From the NCBI RefSeq assembly GCF_012516375.2, contig NZ_CP051204.2:5456001-5520000 (forward strand): a DNA stretch of 64,000 nucleotides. The letters run 5' to 3'. Made by a program: the position numbers and the translations under genes. Within the stretch, counting starts at the first letter, position 1. The number at the start of each line of letters is the position of its first letter. This stretch comes from Chitinophaga oryzae. Lineage in GTDB: Bacteria > Bacteroidota > Bacteroidia > Chitinophagales > Chitinophagaceae. This document shows positions 33,924-42,826 of this stretch, piece by piece. The notes beneath the pieces were generated by a model. That model did not search any database. It was given only the letters and a program-made list of their open reading frames with translations, and had not been told where the DNA came from.

Positions 33924-36105
33924 CAGGAAGCGCAAAGGCCACATAGGCATCAGATGATTTCCCTCCCCATTTGGAACCTCCGCAGGCAATCACTACATAC
34001 TGTTTCCCGTTGACCGCATACACCGCCGGGGTAGCAACGCCCGGGGCGGGAAGTTTTGTTTTCCACAGCAAAGCGCCGGTCCTTTTATTGTATGCCCGCA
34101 TATAGCCATCCGCCGAAGCCCCGATAAACAAAACGCCTCCGGCCGTTGTAACCGGGCCTCCATAATTTTCCCTTCCCGTTTCCGGAATACCTTTTTTGGT
34201 CAGTTCCTCAAATTCCCCAAACGGAATTTTCCACAGGTACTTGCCGGAATTCAGGTCAATAGCGTTTAAAGTGCCCCAGGGCGGGCTGATAGCCGGATAA
34301 CCTTCTTTTGTCAGGAATTTATTGTACCCTGTAAATCCATAAAGCAAATGTGGCGGTGCGTCCTGTTTGTCCTTCTTTCCCTTGTACTCCTGTGGCTGCA
34401 GTTGTTTCAAATCAAGAATAAAAGCAGCCAAAGCATCTTTCTCCAAAGTATCAAGATGATTAAATCCAGGCATCATCCTTCTTCCGGTTGACAGTAATTC
34501 GACGAACCGGGAATAGTTATATTTCTTTTCAACCCCCACAATAGACGGATAGTCGCCCCCTCCCAGCCGTTCGGGCCCATGGCATCCCATACAATTCTGG
34601 TTGTAGATGGCTGCACCGGCCTCCAGCTTAGTCCTCTGCTGTTCCTTTGGAGGGTTGTTGTCAACAATATTTAATACCCATGCCATTTCGTTGGCATTAA
34701 CATACAGTACATTGGTTTCAGGATCTACAGACGGCCCGCCCCATTCGCCACCGCCGTCATACCCGGGAAACACGACTGTTCCTTCCTTGGAGGGAGGCGT
34801 GTAAATGGATCCGGCACGGTAACTTCTGAAACGTTTCAGTACATCCTGGTAGGAGGAGTCGTCCACCAGTTGGTTGAGGTCCGCTTCTGTCAGCGTATGC
34901 CGGGCAAAAGGTTTCGGCAATACAGGAAAAGGCTGCGTTGGCCACAATTTCTCCGCTATCAGTGTTGTCGTGGTGTCTACGGGTCTTTCTTCTATGGGAT
35001 AAACGGGCTTGCCCGTTTCCCGGTCCAGTATAAAGAGCAACCCTGTTTTGGTTGATTGCACCACGGCATCTATTGCTTTCCCGTCTTTTTTGATGGTCAC
35101 TAAAACAGGTGGGGAAGAGAGGTCCATATCCCAAACATCGTGGTGCACTGTCTGAAAATGCCACAGCAACTTTCCCGTAGCTGCATCAAGCGCCAGTATA
35201 CAATTTCCGTACAATCCCGCTCCTCTTCGCTGCCCTCCATAAAAATCGCTGGAAGGATTGCCTGTGGGAGCAAACAGTATCCCTCGTTTTTCATCCAGGC
35301 TGAAGCCTGACCAGCTATTGGTAGACCCCATATGTTTGTAGGCTGCCGGGTCTTCCCAGGTGTCATACCCCGGTTCACCGGGATAGGGTATGGTATGAAA
35401 AATCCATTGCTGCTTTCCTGTTCTTACATCAAATGCTCTTATATGCCCGGGCGTTTCCTCTCCAACAAGCCCGCTCAGGAAGAAGAGGTCTTTGTAAACC
35501 ATCACCGGCGATGTAGGCGCAACAAACACTTTCGACGAATCTCTGTCCAGCCCGTTTCTCAGGTCAATTCCCCCATCGCGCCCGAAGGATGTCACCAGTT
35601 TACCTGTTTGTGCATTTACACAGAAAGCCACAGGTCCCACGGTATAAATAATTCTTTTATCATCGCCGTCAGCCCAGTAGGCCACGCCGCGGTTCATGTT
35701 AACGCTGTTCCGGTGCCAGGTTTTATTGGCGATCGAATCGGCAGGGTCAAATGACCATTTCTCTTTTCCGGTAGCCGCATCTACGGCAAACAGCTTCAAT
35801 TTCGGAGATACGCCGTACAGCACATCATCTACAATAACCGGGTTACATTGCATGGAGCCATATCGGTTGCTATCCTGTTTTTCCGAATAGTATGTCCATG
35901 CCACTTCCAATTGCCCCACATTACTGGTATCAATTTCATTTAAAGAGGAATACCGGATATTACCCTTGCTTCCCCCGGTAACTTTCCAGTCGGCATATTT
36001 TTTTTCGCTGCTCAAATTACATGCACAGTAAAGGGCGGTGAAAAAAATGGCCTGTAACAGTTTAGCATTGCTGATAATGTTGGTCAATTTTACCGATTTA
36101 TGCAT
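33916..36105 (-). CDS. PQQ-dependent dehydrogenase lipoprotein with inserted cytochrome c domain
   Basis: A 729-residue exported quinoprotein. The N-terminus has a lipobox (LYCAC, Cys27 or Cys29), so it is probably anchored to a membrane. The eight-bladed propeller starts with WKVTGGSKGNIRYSSLNEID. Tryptophan-docking blade repeats recur as LFAVDAATGKEKWSF, IRAFDVRTGKQQWIF and ILALDAATGKLLWHF. A c-type haem site CMGCH (505-509) lies in a domain inserted at about residues 495-575, before the last blades resume. This matches PQQ sugar/alcohol dehydrogenases of Bacteroidota. It would pass electrons from a periplasmic substrate to the haem. No PQQ synthesis genes occur in the window. Confidence 0.9.
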   Translation of the reverse strand: MHKSVKLTNIISNAKLLQAIFFTALYCACNLSSEKKYADWKVTGGSKGNIRYSSLNEIDTSNVGQLEVAWTYYSEKQDSNRYGSMQCNPVIVDDVLYGVSPKLKLFAVDAATGKEKWSFDPADSIANKTWHRNSVNMNRGVAYWADGDDKRIIYTVGPVAFCVNAQTGKLVTSFGRDGGIDLRNGLDRDSSKVFVAPTSPVMVYKDLFFLSGLVGEETPGHIRAFDVRTGKQQWIFHTIPYPGEPGYDTWEDPAAYKHMGSTNSWSGFSLDEKRGILFAPTGNPSSDFYGGQRRGAGLYGNCILALDAATGKLLWHFQTVHHDVWDMDLSSPPVLVTIKKDGKAIDAVVQSTKTGLLFILDRETGKPVYPIEERPVDTTTTLIAEKLWPTQPFPVLPKPFARHTLTEADLNQLVDDSSYQDVLKRFRSYRAGSIYTPPSKEGTVVFPGYDGGGEWGGPSVDPETNVLYVNANEMAWVLNIVDNNPPKEQQRTKLEAGAAIYNQNCMGCHGPERLGGGDYPSIVGVEKKYNYSRFVELLSTGRRMMPGFNHLDTLEKDALAAFILDLKQLQPQEYKGKKDKQDAPPHLLYGFTGYNKFLTKEGYPAISPPWGTLNAIDLNSGKYLWKIPFGEFEELTKKGIPETGRENYGGPVTTAGGVLFIGASADGYMRAYNKRTGALLWKTKLPAPGVATPAVYAVNGKQYVVIACGGSKWGGKSSDAYVAFALPAK

Positions 36106-36296
36106 AGCTATAAGAATTCACATTTTACGTGAAAATAAAGTCCGGGTAAACATAAAAATATCAAAATATTAACTTGTAATGCAGCATTATTGACATACAG
36201 CTGTTCGTGTTGAAGTCAATTGGCAAAACAATCGGACCAGGTTATGAAGACGCTGATCCTGGGGTTGCTCCTTTGGGAAAACATTCGGGAACATGA

Positions 36297-37187
36297 TCAC
36301 CGGTGTTCGTTTGCCGAAGTTTTATACCGGAAAGGACTGACCCCGGTATACTCCTTGAACACCTTGCAGAAATGGGAGGCCGATCCGTAGCCGCATTGGC
36401 TGGCTATCTCCTCTATGGCATTATCACTCCGGACCAACAGATGGCAGGCATGAACGACCCGCAGGTCACTCAGAAAACGGGTAAAATTCTTTTGCGTCCT
36501 TTTCTTAAAAAAACGGCAAAAGCTCTGTTCTGTCATACAGGCAATATCAGCTACCTGGCGCAGGGTAATCGGCTCATGCAGGTTATCCTTCAGAAATTTA
36601 ATAACATCCACCAGCCTGTCGGGATATAAATCATCATAATGATCTGTTTCATAATTGTTAACGATAAACTCCTTTTCATCCGACACAGAAATCAAATTCA
36701 TCACCTGTAAAAGTCCGTTCACTTTTTCAAATCCTTCGACCGCTGAAAGAGAGAGGAGCTTTTCGGCGATGATTTCCCTGGTTTCTCCAAAAATCCTGAT
36801 CCCCTTGGATGACTGCCGGATCATTTCCCTTATACCTTCAAACTCTTTTATCAGATCGAATACCTGGTTAAAGATTTTGGGATGGATATAGGTAACGATC
36901 ACCTTTGATCTCAGGCTGGAGCCTTCTTCGTAAAACACCGGATCGCTCAGCCACAGATGTGGCACGTTCGAACCAACGAAAACCATATCTCCCGCCTCAA
37001 AAGGCTCCATCTTATTACCAATGATCCGCTTTCCAAATCCCTCCAGGACAAATACAAGTTCTAACTCGGGATGCGCGTGAAAGGAAGGCTGCGTATGGTA
37101 CGGCGACCACAAAAACACCTGGTCTCTCACGTCAATATGCAACACATCATTAATTAAGGGAGTAATTTCTGTTTTTAATAACCTCAT
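36297..37187 (-). CDS. AraC-family transcriptional regulator
   Basis: A 296-residue regulator with an N-terminal cupin domain (FHAHPELELVFVLEGFGKRIIGN, FEAGDMVFVGSNVPHLW) and a C-terminal AraC domain (ITLRQVADIACMTEQSFCRFFKKRTQKNF, then IEEIASQCGYGSASHFCKVFKEYTGVSPFRY). The start ATG at 37187 is chosen over a TTG at 37196. It is divergent to the TIM-barrel lipoprotein gene and lies 191 bases downstream of the start of the PQQ dehydrogenase gene, so it could control either side. Confidence 0.92.
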   Translation of the reverse strand: MRLLKTEITPLINDVLHIDVRDQVFLWSPYHTQPSFHAHPELELVFVLEGFGKRIIGNKMEPFEAGDMVFVGSNVPHLWLSDPVFYEEGSSLRSKVIVTYIHPKIFNQVFDLIKEFEGIREMIRQSSKGIRIFGETREIIAEKLLSLSAVEGFEKVNGLLQVMNLISVSDEKEFIVNNYETDHYDDLYPDRLVDVIKFLKDNLHEPITLRQVADIACMTEQSFCRFFKKRTQKNFTRFLSDLRVVHACHLLVRSDNAIEEIASQCGYGSASHFCKVFKEYTGVSPFRYKTSANEHR

Positions 37188-37420
37188 GCTACACAATATT
37201 GGTAAAAAATGGGCTTTTTGATTGAAACCGAGGTCGCCTTAATGGTTTGGGGATGCTTGTTACCGAAGATACTAAATTTTTTTTCTCCGCATTCCCCGAT
37301 TTTATGGTCCTGCACCGGGGTAATTCCGGGAAAAAAAAGGATAAGAACACGATATTTTAGCTGCCGGACTCCTTTTATTTTAGGCCTTGTAGTTAACAAT
37401 GAATAAAACCAACATCATCA

Positions 37421-38323
37421 ATGCAAATTTCGTTGAAATCCAGGCTTTTAGCCGCAGGCCGCGCCCTCCCGGCCGCTCTTATGTTACTGAGCGGCGCCCT
37501 GTTCCAGCTGGCCTGCAACGGCTCTCCGGCTACAAACGCCCATACCGACAGTACCACCAGCAGTCGAAACACCGCCCCTCCTCCCAAATGGGAAACGGGG
37601 ATCGCCTTGTACTCCTTCAACCGGCATTCATTTACCGCCGCTCTTGATAAAGTGGACAGCGCCGGCGTCAGGTATGTTGAAGGGTTTTCCTTTTATATGC
37701 TGGGAAAAGCATTTAATGATTCCACGATGGCTGCCCTGTCCCCGGCAGGCATTTCCAGGATGCGAAAGATGCTGGAGGACAAAGGTATTTCCATGGCATC
37801 GATTTATGCAGACGCCCACAATATGGAGGAGTGGAGGAAATATTTCGATATGGCGAAGGCATTGGGCGCGCAGTATCTTACCTGCGAGCCGGCAAAGGAC
37901 CAGTGGGACGTGGCCGATAGCCTGGCAGGCGTTTACGGCATCCGCATAGCCATCCATGAACACGCCCGGGGAAGCAGCGCGTATTGGCATCCCGACTCCG
38001 TGCTGGCAGCCCTGGAGGGCCATCCGAACTTCGGCGTTTGCGCCGATCTGGGGCATTGGGCAAGAAGTGGACTGAAACCTGAGGACTGTCTGAAAAAATT
38101 AAAGGGACATATCCTGGGGGTCCACCTCAAAGACATCGATTCATTCAACAACTTAAATGCCGAAGATGTAATGGTAGGTACCGGCGTGATCAATTTCGCC
38201 GCCGTGGTACACGAGCTGAAAAGCCAGGGATTCAACGGAATGATCTATGTGGAATGTGAACATAAAATGGAGAACAACCTGGAAGACGTGATACAATCGA
38301 TCAACTATTTTAACAAACTATAA
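37421..38323 (+). CDS. Exported sugar phosphate isomerase/epimerase-like TIM-barrel lipoprotein
   Basis: A 300-residue protein with a lipoprotein signal peptide (LSGALFQLACN, lipid at Cys32) and a TIM barrel of the xylose isomerase-like superfamily. Metal-site candidates appear in IHEHARG, VCADLGHW, VHLKDID and YVECEHK, which are the four acid/His clusters typical of this fold. Such exported members often act on keto or amino sugars in Bacteroidota glycan loci. Spacing to the POT transporter gene is 105 bases, with a hairpin between. Confidence 0.87.
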   Translation: MQISLKSRLLAAGRALPAALMLLSGALFQLACNGSPATNAHTDSTTSSRNTAPPPKWETGIALYSFNRHSFTAALDKVDSAGVRYVEGFSFYMLGKAFNDSTMAALSPAGISRMRKMLEDKGISMASIYADAHNMEEWRKYFDMAKALGAQYLTCEPAKDQWDVADSLAGVYGIRIAIHEHARGSSAYWHPDSVLAALEGHPNFGVCADLGHWARSGLKPEDCLKKLKGHILGVHLKDIDSFNNLNAEDVMVGTGVINFAAVVHELKSQGFNGMIYVECEHKMENNLEDVIQSINYFNKL

Positions 38324-38383
38324 GGGTTAAAATAAAAGCACATCCCGTCAATTATTGCAAAGCTATATCGGGCAAAGTAGTGC

Positions 38384-38417
38384 ATATTTGAGGGAGGACG
38401 CAACCTCCTTCAAATAT
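38384..38417 (+). promoter_or_regulatory. Long hairpin in the leader of the POT transporter gene
   Basis: 14-base arms ATATTTGAGGGAGG and its complement with one mismatch and a six-base loop. It ends 11 bases before the ATG and is 60 bases after the preceding stop. It lacks a terminal T-run, so a leader control hairpin is as likely as a terminator. Confidence 0.5.
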
Positions 38418-38428
38418 AAAACAGCACT

Positions 38429-40186
38429 ATGCCCAACACTTCCCGGCCGGCAGCGCATCCCAAAGGTCTTTATATCCTGTTTGCCACCGAGATGTGGGAG
38501 CGCTTCAACTACTACGGCATGCGCGCCGTACTGATCCTGTTCATGACCAAGGCCCTGCTATTCAGCAAAGTGTTTGCGGCCAATCTCTACGGCAGCTATA
38601 CCGGCCTTATCTACCTCACGCCTTTGCTTGGAGGGTACATCGCCGACCGCTACTGGGGCAACAAACGCTCCATCATCACCGGCGGCATCGTGATGGCGGC
38701 AGGAGAAATGATCCTGTTTATCAGCGCTTCGCTGTTTCATAGCTATGCCTCCGCCTCGTTGTCATTGTTTTTTTGCGGCCTCGGCTGCATGATCGCCGGC
38801 AATGGGTTCTTTAAACCGAATATATCCTCCCTGGTAGGACAACTGTATCCCGACGGCGACAAACGTAAAGACACGGCCTATACCATTTTCTACATGGGCA
38901 TCAATACCGGCGGAGCGCTCGGGCCGATCATATGCGGACTGGCAGGCGATACCGGCAGCCCGGCAGACTTTAAATGGGCGTTTCTGGCGGGAGGCATCAG
39001 CATGATCATCAGCGTCATTGTACAGGTGGTTTTCCATCACCGGTACGTGACATCGCCGGAAGGCAACGTGCTGGGACTGACACCGGAGCAGGCACCTGTG
39101 AAAGCGCTGCAGCCGGCCGTCATCATAGGCGGACTGGCACTCTTCACCCTGCTGATGATCGGCCTCCTATACCTCGATGCAAAAGTGATCGGTTACCTCT
39201 CCTGGCTGATGCTGGCAGCCGTCATATTCATTGCCGTCACGATCTTCGGGGACCGGACGCTCTCCTACATGGAAAAACAGCGGATCAAAGTCATTTTTAT
39301 CGTGTCGTTTTTTGTGATCTTTTTCTGGGCGGCGTTCGAACAAACCGGCGCCTCGCTGACCTTTTTTACCGATGAACAAACCGACAGACAACTGCATCTG
39401 CAGATACCGGTATGGAGCCTGCAGCTGCTGTCCGCCGGGCTCCTGTATATACTGTACCGCCTTTTCCGGAAGACACGGAGACAGTTGCCGCAACCGGCAG
39501 ACCGCCTGCTGCGCGGCACCGTATACGCGCTACTATCGCTCTTCGCGGCAGGGATTGCCGGCGTGAACGCCTGGCTGCTGCTGCAACATAAAAGCGCGCT
39601 GCTGCTGGAAGAGATACCGCCCAGCCTCTTTCTGTCACTCGGCTCCATCTACATCGTTTTGTTCGCCCCATTCTTCGCCTGGCTGTGGCCGCGGCTGGGG
39701 AAATACGAACCGGCCGCGCCGGTTAAGATGGCGATAGGGCTGTTATTACTGTCACTGGGCTATTTATGGATCGCCATGGGCGTGAGGGACATAGCACCCG
39801 GCACTAAAGTAAGTATCGCCTGGATCACAGTAACATACGCACTGCATGCGTTTGGCGAGTTTTGCCTGTCGCCGATAGGACTTTCGCTGGTCAATAAGCT
39901 ATCTCCTCTTAAATTCTCGTCGCTGCTGATGGCCGTCTGGTTTTTGTCTACTGCAGCGGCCAACAAGTTCGCGGGCGTGTTAAGTACTTTATACCCTGAA
40001 AAGGGGGAAACCGTTAGTTTCCTGGGGTATAACATACAGACCTCCTACGACTTCTTCCTGCTTTTTGTGGTGATGGCCGGCGTAGCGGCGCTCGTCCTGC
40101 TGATGATGTCTAAATGGTTGTCCGCTATGATGGCGGCCCCGGATAAAACCAACTGCCAGAGTAAGATTACAACGGCATTATCATAA
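38429..40186 (+). CDS. POT/PTR family peptide transporter
   Basis: A 585-residue inner-membrane protein with about 12-14 helices. Family signatures are EMWERFNYYGMRAVL in helix 1 (the ExxERFxYY proton-coupling motif), GGYIADRYWGNKR, and FYMGINTGGALGP. It imports di- and tripeptides by proton symport. It is not obviously part of either polysaccharide locus and converges on the glycosidase gene. Confidence 0.95.
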   Translation: MPNTSRPAAHPKGLYILFATEMWERFNYYGMRAVLILFMTKALLFSKVFAANLYGSYTGLIYLTPLLGGYIADRYWGNKRSIITGGIVMAAGEMILFISASLFHSYASASLSLFFCGLGCMIAGNGFFKPNISSLVGQLYPDGDKRKDTAYTIFYMGINTGGALGPIICGLAGDTGSPADFKWAFLAGGISMIISVIVQVVFHHRYVTSPEGNVLGLTPEQAPVKALQPAVIIGGLALFTLLMIGLLYLDAKVIGYLSWLMLAAVIFIAVTIFGDRTLSYMEKQRIKVIFIVSFFVIFFWAAFEQTGASLTFFTDEQTDRQLHLQIPVWSLQLLSAGLLYILYRLFRKTRRQLPQPADRLLRGTVYALLSLFAAGIAGVNAWLLLQHKSALLLEEIPPSLFLSLGSIYIVLFAPFFAWLWPRLGKYEPAAPVKMAIGLLLLSLGYLWIAMGVRDIAPGTKVSIAWITVTYALHAFGEFCLSPIGLSLVNKLSPLKFSSLLMAVWFLSTAAANKFAGVLSTLYPEKGETVSFLGYNIQTSYDFFLLFVVMAGVAALVLLMMSKWLSAMMAAPDKTNCQSKITTALS

Positions 40187-40242
40187 AAGTGCACTGAGTC
40201 GTTAGGGCACTAAAGGGTATTTACACATCATTTTTGCGTACA

Positions 40243-41580
40243 TTATTTCGCCTGTTGCGCCCATTTTTTCAGCGCGGCAACGGCATCATACAATACCCCC
40301 GCTTCTCCCCGGAAATCGCCGGAACCAGAGGCTTTACCATTCTGAACATCGTACCATTCGTAAAAACCATTGTTTTTAATCACCCGGTCGAGCATGGGAA
40401 TGATTTCAGCATATGCTTCCGCCGGCATGTCGGCATTTATTAAAGCAGGGATCATACGGCCACCGAACCAGGTCCAGTCTCCGGCATTCTGGTAAACATA
40501 GGCCGCCATATTAGGAAACACTTCCACCGGGTAGGGAGGATATACCGTCATCCCTATGGTAGCGAATTTCTCTTTTTCCGCTGCGTCCAGAAACTGGTTG
40601 TTGATGCGGCGGATTTCTTTTTTATCATGCAGCCCGGCCAGGATAGCGCAGGTGGTACCTCCGGTATACAGTATCTTGTTTTCGTCGAATGTTTCAGGGA
40701 ACGGGCTTCCATCCAGATAGATATGCGGGATGTATTTTCCGGCAACGTTATCCCAGAGATGTTTACGGACATTCTTCCTGATACCTTTTGCTATTTCTTT
40801 CCAGTTCTTCTTTACGTTGACAGCGGCAGGCTTCAGCGCCATAAAATCGTCAATGGCAGACAGGAACATGGCGTTGTCGTAAATATCGATCGCCCATTTG
40901 GTTTCTTTGTTGAGCGCTACGCCCCATCCTTTCTCCGGCTGCACATCGCCCCAGTCGATGGTAGTAGCGCCCTTCACAAGACCGTATTTAGCGGACCACC
41001 GTTCTGCCAACACAAAATCCAGCGCCGCTTCCATACGCTGGAACACTGTCTGATCACCGATCTTCTCACCGAGTACAGCACGGTCGCCGGTAGCTTCAAT
41101 GTACTTTCTCACCGCCTGTATCAGCGACGATTCCTGGTCCGTTTCTACCGTGTTCTTATGGCTGGCCCATCCCGGGGCCAGGTTGGAGTAAGCGTATTGA
41201 TAGCCGATATTGGCCTGCTTTTCCTTGATAACACCGTCCGGTATATTACCGTCTGCTCCCTGTACTTTGAAGAAAAGCAGCAGCGCCTCTTTCACATCCT
41301 CCGGCTTGCGTACTTTCAGGGAACCGTTGATGAACGTATTAAAATCTCTTATCCATATCTCCCCGTACCCGGTGCCGGCGTTAAAACCAGTCAGTATTCT
41401 CAATGCTCTTTCCTGCACGGTGTCCAGGCGGTGGTCTGCCAGTATCTGCCTGGCCAGCGCGGCTTTGCCCGGTACTGTCGCCGATATCCTGCCGGGATAG
41501 GACAACAGTTCCATTTTTTCTGTCTGTGCCTGCGCCATGGTGCCCATGAGCAAACATGTTGCTACGAATAGTCGTTTCAT
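40243..41580 (-). CDS. Secreted six-hairpin (alpha/alpha)6 glycoside hydrolase
   Basis: A 445-residue enzyme with signal peptide MKRLFVATCLLMGTMAQAQ. The body is helical, with motifs IWIRDFNTFI, QGADGNIPDGV, ETDQESSLIQAVRKYI, TTIDWGD, IDIYDNAMFLSAID and AGDWTWFGGRMIPALI, all in keeping with an (alpha/alpha)6 barrel glycosidase. The exact GH family is not clear; trehalase/glucosidase-type and GH100/GH125-like relatives are possible. Candidate catalytic acids are in RDF and TDQES. It is the last gene of polysaccharide locus 1 and the only hydrolase in it. Confidence 0.75.
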   Translation of the reverse strand: MKRLFVATCLLMGTMAQAQTEKMELLSYPGRISATVPGKAALARQILADHRLDTVQERALRILTGFNAGTGYGEIWIRDFNTFINGSLKVRKPEDVKEALLLFFKVQGADGNIPDGVIKEKQANIGYQYAYSNLAPGWASHKNTVETDQESSLIQAVRKYIEATGDRAVLGEKIGDQTVFQRMEAALDFVLAERWSAKYGLVKGATTIDWGDVQPEKGWGVALNKETKWAIDIYDNAMFLSAIDDFMALKPAAVNVKKNWKEIAKGIRKNVRKHLWDNVAGKYIPHIYLDGSPFPETFDENKILYTGGTTCAILAGLHDKKEIRRINNQFLDAAEKEKFATIGMTVYPPYPVEVFPNMAAYVYQNAGDWTWFGGRMIPALINADMPAEAYAEIIPMLDRVIKNNGFYEWYDVQNGKASGSGDFRGEAGVLYDAVAALKKWAQQAK

Positions 41581-41598
41581 CCTCTGTTATTTTTGAAT

Positions 41599-42801
41599 TT
41601 ATTTTTTACTGTGCGTATAAAAAGTGCATTCTCCCATCGTCATAAAAGGAGCGCTGCCCCAATTGGTCAACAGCCTGAACCGGTAATAGCGGAAAGCCGT
41701 AGTTCCCGGAGGCACTGAAAATGGTTCTCCGTTTTTGGCGAAAGTGATATCATCATCGGTCAGCTGTCCAACCGGCAGGCCGGAAGGCTTCACCGATTCA
41801 TACGTCCCTATCATGGTCCAGCTGTTCCAGCTACCGTCCGGCGCAGGGCTGTTACTGCCATATAGTTCAAACGTTTTTACATTCTCCTGGTTGTACAACC
41901 TGTCGGCTGCCTGCCATACTTTAAAACGGCTGAGCGGAGCGGCAGTTCCCACATCTATCGTAAACCAGCAGGGGATGACCGATTGTGTGGCAAAACCGGG
42001 CACGTCGTAGTTGTTGTCCCAAAGGTAATCTATCAGCCACCCATAGCCACCGTCCTTTACGTCAGTGGGCAGTGGCAGCACCTTAAAATCAGCTTTGGAC
42101 AGTTCCCGTTCAAATGCGGGAAGCGTGACTGCCGACAGCTCCGGGTAAAAAAATTCGAAGGCGGTCGTATCCGGTTTATACATGGAACGGTAGGTCAACG
42201 GTGAACGCTCTGCATAATCCGGAAGCACCGTACGGTTGTCACCGGCATGGGCAATTATTTTCTGCGTTGTTCCGCCGGCGCTGACATAAGTCACTTCAAT
42301 CCCCTGTTCTCCCGCGGCGGGCTCTCCCCAGTTCAGGAAGATCTGCTGGCCGTCAGGCGACTGTGTGACCGACTTCAGCGTGCGGTTGACCAGCGTACCC
42401 GCATAACTTTTTCCATACGCCGTTCCGAAGACATGAACGATCACCGACCTGTTGTTGTCCTTGTCGTAGGAGTAAACGGTAAAATTATAATTGCCTTCAG
42501 GCAGGCCGGATATGAGCACCGGCAATGTGTCCTTGCCGCTGTGTTGTTTTGCCGGCACCTCCACGGAGTCCTTATTGCTGTTCCAGAAGATCCTGAATTT
42601 CGTTACCAGCGGATCGTTACCAGGTACCAGCAGCAACTGTATGCGCCCATAACCCGGTTGCGCCAGCACGGTGTCCACGCGGCCGGGATAGGTGATCTCC
42701 CCTCCTTCCATATATTTCTTAAAGGCGTCTCCTTTGGTACAGGATGTTAACCATACCGAAATGCCCAGCAGCCATAAGAAGATGAAACAGGTATATTTCA
42801 T
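41599..42801 (-). CDS. DUF4998 lipoprotein with C-terminal discoidin-like domain
   Basis: A 400-residue surface lipoprotein (signal LLGISVWLTSCT, lipid at Cys21). The N-terminal part (YPGRVDTVLAQPGYGRIQLLLVPGNDPLVTKFRIFWNSNKDS, then GLPEGNYNFTVYSYDKDNN) is the DUF4998 pattern, with two fibronectin-like modules. The C-terminal part (WFTIDVGTAAPLSRFKVW, YGSNSPAPDGSW, FRYYRFRLLTNWG) is an F5/8-type carbohydrate-binding fold. It presumably helps SusD bind glycan. It is 18 bases upstream of the glycosidase gene. Confidence 0.8.
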   Translation of the reverse strand: MKYTCFIFLWLLGISVWLTSCTKGDAFKKYMEGGEITYPGRVDTVLAQPGYGRIQLLLVPGNDPLVTKFRIFWNSNKDSVEVPAKQHSGKDTLPVLISGLPEGNYNFTVYSYDKDNNRSVIVHVFGTAYGKSYAGTLVNRTLKSVTQSPDGQQIFLNWGEPAAGEQGIEVTYVSAGGTTQKIIAHAGDNRTVLPDYAERSPLTYRSMYKPDTTAFEFFYPELSAVTLPAFERELSKADFKVLPLPTDVKDGGYGWLIDYLWDNNYDVPGFATQSVIPCWFTIDVGTAAPLSRFKVWQAADRLYNQENVKTFELYGSNSPAPDGSWNSWTMIGTYESVKPSGLPVGQLTDDDITFAKNGEPFSVPPGTTAFRYYRFRLLTNWGSAPFMTMGECTFYTHSKK

Positions 42802-42826
42802 GTATTGTTTTTTTTAGGTGGATGTA

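Noticed and set aside
40187-40242. Possible terminator GTGC to GCAC between the POT and glycosidase genes
   Set aside because: Only four or five paired bases with a long loop; too weak to call.
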